Shown here: positions 61,277-64,000 of the stretch, in pieces | Numbering within the stretch: position 1 is the first letter of the stretch | Layout of the letters: each line of letters begins with the position of its first letter | The notes under the pieces: generated by a model | Told to the model about the DNA's origin: nothing | The model's database searches: none | The model's input: only the letters and a program-made list of their open reading frames with translations | Program-made: the position numbers and the translations under genes | Source of the DNA: Chloroherpetonaceae bacterium | Lineage (GTDB): Bacteria > Bacteroidota > Chlorobiia > Chlorobiales > Thermochlorobacteraceae | DNA length: 64,000 nt | Reading direction: 5' to 3' | Assembly (NCBI GenBank): GCA_025056565.1 | Contig: JANWWA010000008.1 | Span: 1 to 64,000 of the forward strand

Positions 61277-61307
61277 CAAAGATACTTGCTGACTTTGCAA
61301 AAACAAA
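61277..61307 (-). promoter_or_regulatory. Bacteroidetes-type promoter of topA
   Basis: On the minus strand TTTG (61304-61307), exactly 19 bases, then TATCTTTG (61277-61284): a full match to TTTG-N19-TAnnTTTG. Start near 61270, about 73 bases before the ATG. Confidence 0.7.
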
Positions 61308-61449
61308 TGTGGCACTGAAAATGATTGCGTAGCCCGAGAAGCAGTGTTCGCAGCCCACAAGACAACTTTCCGCAGGGAAAGATTGATGTATTACAATGCA
61401 AGCTGGCTGGAGCGGACGATGCCAAGCTGCAGAAAATAAAAACCAGTGC

Positions 61450-61480
61450 CTTGCACAGGCGGGAGATTTGTTTAACTTTG
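61450..61480 (+). promoter_or_regulatory. Bacteroidetes-type promoter of nrnA
   Basis: CTTG (61450-61453), exactly 19 bases, TAACTTTG (61473-61480). One -33 base differs from TTTG. Start near 61488, about 27 bases before the ATG. Confidence 0.62.
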
Positions 61481-61514
61481 CAACTTATACAAAAAACTAA
61501 GAAAGGACGGCTCG

Positions 61515-62591
61515 ATGCGCCAGATAGCCAAGCCCGATGAGACAATCCTGATTGAAGAGCCGCTTTGGCAGTCTGTCGTTGAAATGATTGATTCGGCGAC
61601 GCGAATCGTTGTCTCCACGCATGAGAATTCTGACGGAGATGGCTTGGGCAGTGAAGTGGCGCTGGTCGCTGCGCTGCGCATGCTCGGCAAAAACGTAACG
61701 CTGATCAACCCCACGCTTGTCCCCAGAAACTACCAGTTCTTGCCTTTTATGAAAGAGGTCTGGACCTTCGATGAAAAAAATGAGCAGCATATTCAATGCT
61801 TGCAGGACGCTGACCTCTTTTTCCTGCTCGACACCAACAACATTGGACGCACTCGCGCAATGAAACCGCACGTGTTGGAGCTGCAGCAAGCGGGCAAAGT
61901 CAAAATCATCTGCATTGACCATCACCTCGAGCCGCAAGAGTTCGCAGATGTGATGATCTGTCGCAGTTCGGCAGCGGCAACAGGCGAGCTGATGTATGAA
62001 CTGCTGCGCGAAATGGAACACTACTTTCAGCGCTCACTCTTAGACAAAACTGCTGCCATCGGTCTCTACACCGCAATTATGACCGACACCGCCTCGTTTA
62101 GACTGCCGAAGACAACCGCGCGCATTCATCGAATTACGGCGGAATTGCTGGAAGCAGGCGTCGCCCCGATGGAAATTTATGACCACATTTACAACACACT
62201 AACCATTGGCACGCTGCAGCTCATTAGCCAAAGTATTGCAAACCTGCATTTGGCGGAAGATGGTGCAGTAGCCTACCTTTTCGTTACGCAAGCAACCCTG
62301 CAAGAGACAGGAGTCGGACTGTCTGACACAGAGCGATTGCTGGAGTATCTCTTGGGATTGCCCGACACAAAAATTGCCGTAATGTTTATTGAGATGCCAG
62401 ACGGAAACACAAAAATTAGCTTTCGCTCCCGAGGCGAGCTACCTGTCAACCAAATTGCCAAAAGCTACGGCGGTGGCGGGCACAAAAATGCTGCAGGGTG
62501 CACAGCCCCATTTCCACTGAGGCAGACGATTCAGAAAGTCCTTGCACAATGTGCCAACCTACTTCACACTGCGAACCACACTGGCACATAG
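61515..62591 (+). CDS. nrnA: DHH-DHHA1 oligoribonuclease/pAp phosphatase NrnA
   Basis: 358 residues. The DHH domain has HENSDGDGLGSEVAL, the catalytic DTNNIGR and CIDHHLEP (DHH), which bind two Mn2+. The DHHA1 part ends with SYGGGGHKNAAG, the RNA-binding GGGH motif. It degrades 2-5 nt RNAs and/or 3'-phosphoadenosine-5'-phosphate. The ATG is preceded by AAGAAAGG. The last 28 bases overlap the convergent HupE-like gene, so antisense pairing of the two messages is possible. Confidence 0.92.
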   Translation: MRQIAKPDETILIEEPLWQSVVEMIDSATRIVVSTHENSDGDGLGSEVALVAALRMLGKNVTLINPTLVPRNYQFLPFMKEVWTFDEKNEQHIQCLQDADLFFLLDTNNIGRTRAMKPHVLELQQAGKVKIICIDHHLEPQEFADVMICRSSAAATGELMYELLREMEHYFQRSLLDKTAAIGLYTAIMTDTASFRLPKTTARIHRITAELLEAGVAPMEIYDHIYNTLTIGTLQLISQSIANLHLAEDGAVAYLFVTQATLQETGVGLSDTERLLEYLLGLPDTKIAVMFIEMPDGNTKISFRSRGELPVNQIAKSYGGGGHKNAAGCTAPFPLRQTIQKVLAQCANLLHTANHTGT

Positions 62592-63190
62592 CTCAGAAAG
62601 GAAAAGAGCGGCTCAGCACGCTCAAAGACCAGCGTTAGAGCAATGCCTGAAATAATGCCCGAAAGTGCCAAGTTCCACTCTCGGCGAGAAACATTGAGCG
62701 TGTCCACGACCAAAAACGACACCGTGAGCGCAACAGCGACAATAAAAAGTTGCCCAACTTCCAAGCCGATATTGAAGGCAAGAAGCGGCACAAAGAGACT
62801 TTCCTCAGCGCCGAGTATCTGACGCAGGAAGTTCGAAAAGCCAAGCCCATGAATCAGCCCAAAAAACGCCGCACCGCTGTATCGCCACCACAGACGTGAG
62901 GTTATCACTTCCTCACGCGAAGAAAGCATATTCAGCGTGCAGGTGAAGACAATCGTAACAGGAATGAGAAACTCGATAAGCTCACTGGGTACCTCAAGAA
63001 GCCGTAAGGTCGCCAAAGCCAGCGTCAGGCTGTGCCCTAATGTGAAGGCGGTTACGAGCCACACAAGCTGTTTCCACGCTTGCAAGGGATAGATAGCGGT
63101 AAGCGCCGTCACAAACAAAATGTGGTCATAGCCCTTGAGGTCGGAGATGTGCTCAAAGCCCAAGCGAAGAAAGGTAAAGAAGGTTGTCAT
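62564..63190 (-). CDS. HupE/UreJ-like membrane protein
   Basis: 208 residues with six or seven membrane helices. The family motif LGFEHISDLKGYDHILFVTAL (His-x4-Asp-x3-DHxxF) starts it, followed by FTLGHSLTLALA and FFGLIHGLGFSNFL, which supply the His residues proposed to bind metal. HupE/UreJ proteins are putative nickel or cobalt permeases, but many members stand without hydrogenase or urease genes, and none are seen here. The stop overlaps nrnA by 28 bases. Confidence 0.82.
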   Translation of the reverse strand: MTTFFTFLRLGFEHISDLKGYDHILFVTALTAIYPLQAWKQLVWLVTAFTLGHSLTLALATLRLLEVPSELIEFLIPVTIVFTCTLNMLSSREEVITSRLWWRYSGAAFFGLIHGLGFSNFLRQILGAEESLFVPLLAFNIGLEVGQLFIVAVALTVSFLVVDTLNVSRREWNLALSGIISGIALTLVFERAEPLFSFLSYVPVWFAV

Positions 63191-63244
63191 AGCTTTCAGA
63201 TGCGTTGAACGGTGTTTTCAAAAAAGATAACAAACGCAAAGACG

Positions 63245-63613
63245 ATGATAAGCGACGTCCTAAAAGAGCTGCTGGTCGTATTTGCGATCAGCGCAGCGGT
63301 GGCAGTGGGCAGTGTGCTCCTAACAGTGGGCTACCCAGGAATGTGGCTGACCGAGTTTTATCTCACTCTTTTCAACCGCAAGATACCAAGTGAGCTGGGA
63401 TTAGGAGGATTGTTCATCGCATTAGTGATGAGCTTTCTCTATCCCTTTGGGATATTCTGGGGCTACTTAGTGGGGTTCCGACTTGTGCCATGGCTGCTAA
63501 GGCTGCCCGATGCAGCAAAATGGGGCGTTGGCATAGGGGCATTTGTGCTCTGGACGCTTGGCGTGTTTGAGCTATGCTACCGATGGGCGCTGTGGCAAGC
63601 TAAAAAGCTGTGA
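63245..63613 (+). CDS. Small multi-pass membrane protein, unknown function
   Basis: 122 residues from the ATG at 63245 (a GTG at 63212 would add 11 polar residues). Three or four hydrophobic helices are seen: LLVVFAISAAVAVGSVLL, LFIALVMSFLYPFGIFWGY and WGVGIGAFVLWTLGVFEL. The two Trp-rich turns (YPGMWLTEFYL, LVPWLLRLPDA) are notable. I recognise no family. It diverges from the HupE-like gene across 54 bases and is followed by the tRNA-Leu pair. Confidence 0.6.
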   Translation: MISDVLKELLVVFAISAAVAVGSVLLTVGYPGMWLTEFYLTLFNRKIPSELGLGGLFIALVMSFLYPFGIFWGYLVGFRLVPWLLRLPDAAKWGVGIGAFVLWTLGVFELCYRWALWQAKKL

Positions 63614-63618
63614 GACGG

Positions 63619-63632
63619 TTTCAAATTTGAAA
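63619..63632. promoter_or_regulatory. Perfect AT palindrome before the tRNA promoter
   Basis: TTTCAAATTTGAAA, a 14-bp perfect palindrome directly past the membrane-protein stop and 8 bases before the -33/-35 box of the tRNA promoter. Its TTTT continuation makes a terminator possible; an operator is the alternative. Confidence 0.4.
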
Positions 63633-63639
63633 TTTTGGC

Positions 63640-63668
63640 TTGCAGATTTTTGCAGTGCCGTGTATATT
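63640..63668 (+). promoter_or_regulatory. Promoter of the tRNA-Leu pair
   Basis: TTGCAG (63640-63645), 17 bases, TATATT (63663-63668): a good fit to a sigma-70 layout, and also close to the Bacteroidetes form (CTTG-N20-TATATTGG). Start would be near 63675, about 18 bases before the first tRNA. Confidence 0.6.
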
Positions 63669-63692
63669 GGCAATCCTTTGCAAGATATGCTT

Positions 63693-63774
63693 GCGAGAGT
63701 GGCGGAACTGGCAGACGCGCTGGTCTTAGAAGCCAGTGCCGCAAGGCGTGTGGGTTCAAGTCCCTCCTCTCGCA
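63693..63774 (+). tRNA. tRNA-Leu (anticodon TAG)
   Basis: Type II cloverleaf. Acceptor GCGAGAG pairs with CTCTCGC, anticodon stem CTGGT/GCCAG with loop CTTAGAA (anticodon TAG), a variable arm TGCCGCAAGGC, and T loop TTCAAGT. The T stem GTGGG/CCCTC has one T-T mismatch. CCA is not encoded. Confidence 0.93.
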
Positions 63775-63788
63775 CCGCACAGTGCAAT

Positions 63789-63875
63789 GCCGAAGTGGCG
63801 GAATTGGCAGACGCACCAGACTCAAAATCTGGCGAAGCTTAAAACTTCGTGCGAGTTCGAGTCTCGCCTTCGGCA
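63789..63875 (+). tRNA. tRNA-Leu (anticodon CAA)
   Basis: Acceptor GCCGAAG/CTTCGGC, anticodon stem CCAGA/TCTGG with loop CTCAAAA (anticodon CAA), long variable arm (CGAAGCTT...AACTTCG), and a perfect T stem GCGAG/CTCGC with TTCGAGT. CCA is not encoded. It is 14 bases after the first tRNA, so the two are co-transcribed. Confidence 0.95.
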
Positions 63876-64000
63876 CAAAGTCCCCGTCAAGGCCTGCGTA
63901 GGTAGAACTTCTCACAGTGCCTTCCTCGTTGAAAAATACGCGCGCATTTGTGTAGATTGGCGCATTTCAAAGCAGTGAAAAATTCTTTCTTCGGTCAAAC

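Larger units (their letters stand above)
61198..61514. other. Divergent intergenic region between topA and nrnA
   Basis: 317 bases with no coding frame of note. It holds the opposed promoters described at 61277-61307 and 61450-61480. I see no riboswitch or RNA gene. Confidence 0.6.

Noticed and set aside
63736-63978. Open frame over the tRNA genes
   Set aside because: It covers both tRNA-Leu genes and has no protein features.
1-64000. Mobile elements and CRISPR arrays
   Set aside because: No transposase, integrase or phage structural gene, no regularly spaced direct repeats and no terminal inverted repeats were recognised; the DUF262 gene is the only likely acquired gene.

Overview
The window looks like chromosomal DNA of a Chlorobi-lineage (Bacteroidota/Chlorobiota) bacterium, probably a phototroph. 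Evidence: two proteins end in the C-terminal sorting domain of the type IX secretion system (T9SS; YPNPFNP motif). There is a SusC/SusD outer-membrane pair, and an FAD enzyme of the CruA/CruP lycopene-cyclase family, known from green sulfur bacteria and cyanobacteria. Several promoters match the Bacteroidetes form TTTG-N19-TAnnTTTG. I cannot name the species. I recognised no insertion sequence, prophage or CRISPR array; most of the window is core metabolism plus envelope genes.

Layout. 1-590: end of a T9SS-exported protein. 777-2816: GAF/HD-GYP c-di-GMP phosphodiesterase. 2820-7164 (minus): hpt, ftsH, a half-size TSUP transporter, an HU protein and a zinc-ribbon/TPR protein. 7344-9410: a lone DUF262-DUF1524-DUF5655 (GmrSD-like) defence nuclease. 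9429-13367 (minus): mgtE, dps, an MDR oxidoreductase and a universal stress protein. 13862-17778: porin-like barrel, two related small lipoproteins, and an ABC permease without partners. 17892-23648 (minus): a 1918-residue secreted GH13 amylase with T9SS tail. 23879-26691: lycopene cyclase-family gene translationally coupled to a beta-lactamase-fold lipoprotein. 26816-30512 (minus): MocA-like and XdhC proteins, an outer-membrane barrel and a phosphoesterase. 30662-38021: glycogen phosphorylase, cysM-type synthase, Ppx/GppA, a receiver-kinase hybrid and a receiver-GGDEF protein. 38280-40398: thiG-tenI-thiE. 40621-41454: PASTA protein. 41571-47049 (minus): SusC-SusD-DUF4397. 48232-53524: FtsE-like ATPase, DUF1800/DUF1501 pair, Spy-like protein, bacilliredoxin. 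53614-54333 (minus): FN3-Rieske lipoprotein. 54472-57335: Rsm22-type protein, aroK, aroB and an unlisted 51-residue membrane protein. 57398-63613: acyl-CoA dehydrogenase, topA, nrnA, HupE-like and a small membrane protein. 63693-63875: two tRNA-Leu genes.

How the genes fit together. The exported amylase and cytoplasmic glucan phosphorylase suggest alpha-glucan use. HD-GYP, GGDEF and receiver-kinase proteins indicate c-di-GMP and phosphorelay signalling. The thi and aro genes form biosynthetic operons. Many envelope proteins (porin, SusCD, lipoproteins, T9SS cargo) point to an elaborate outer membrane. All functions are read from motifs and family knowledge; no database search was possible.
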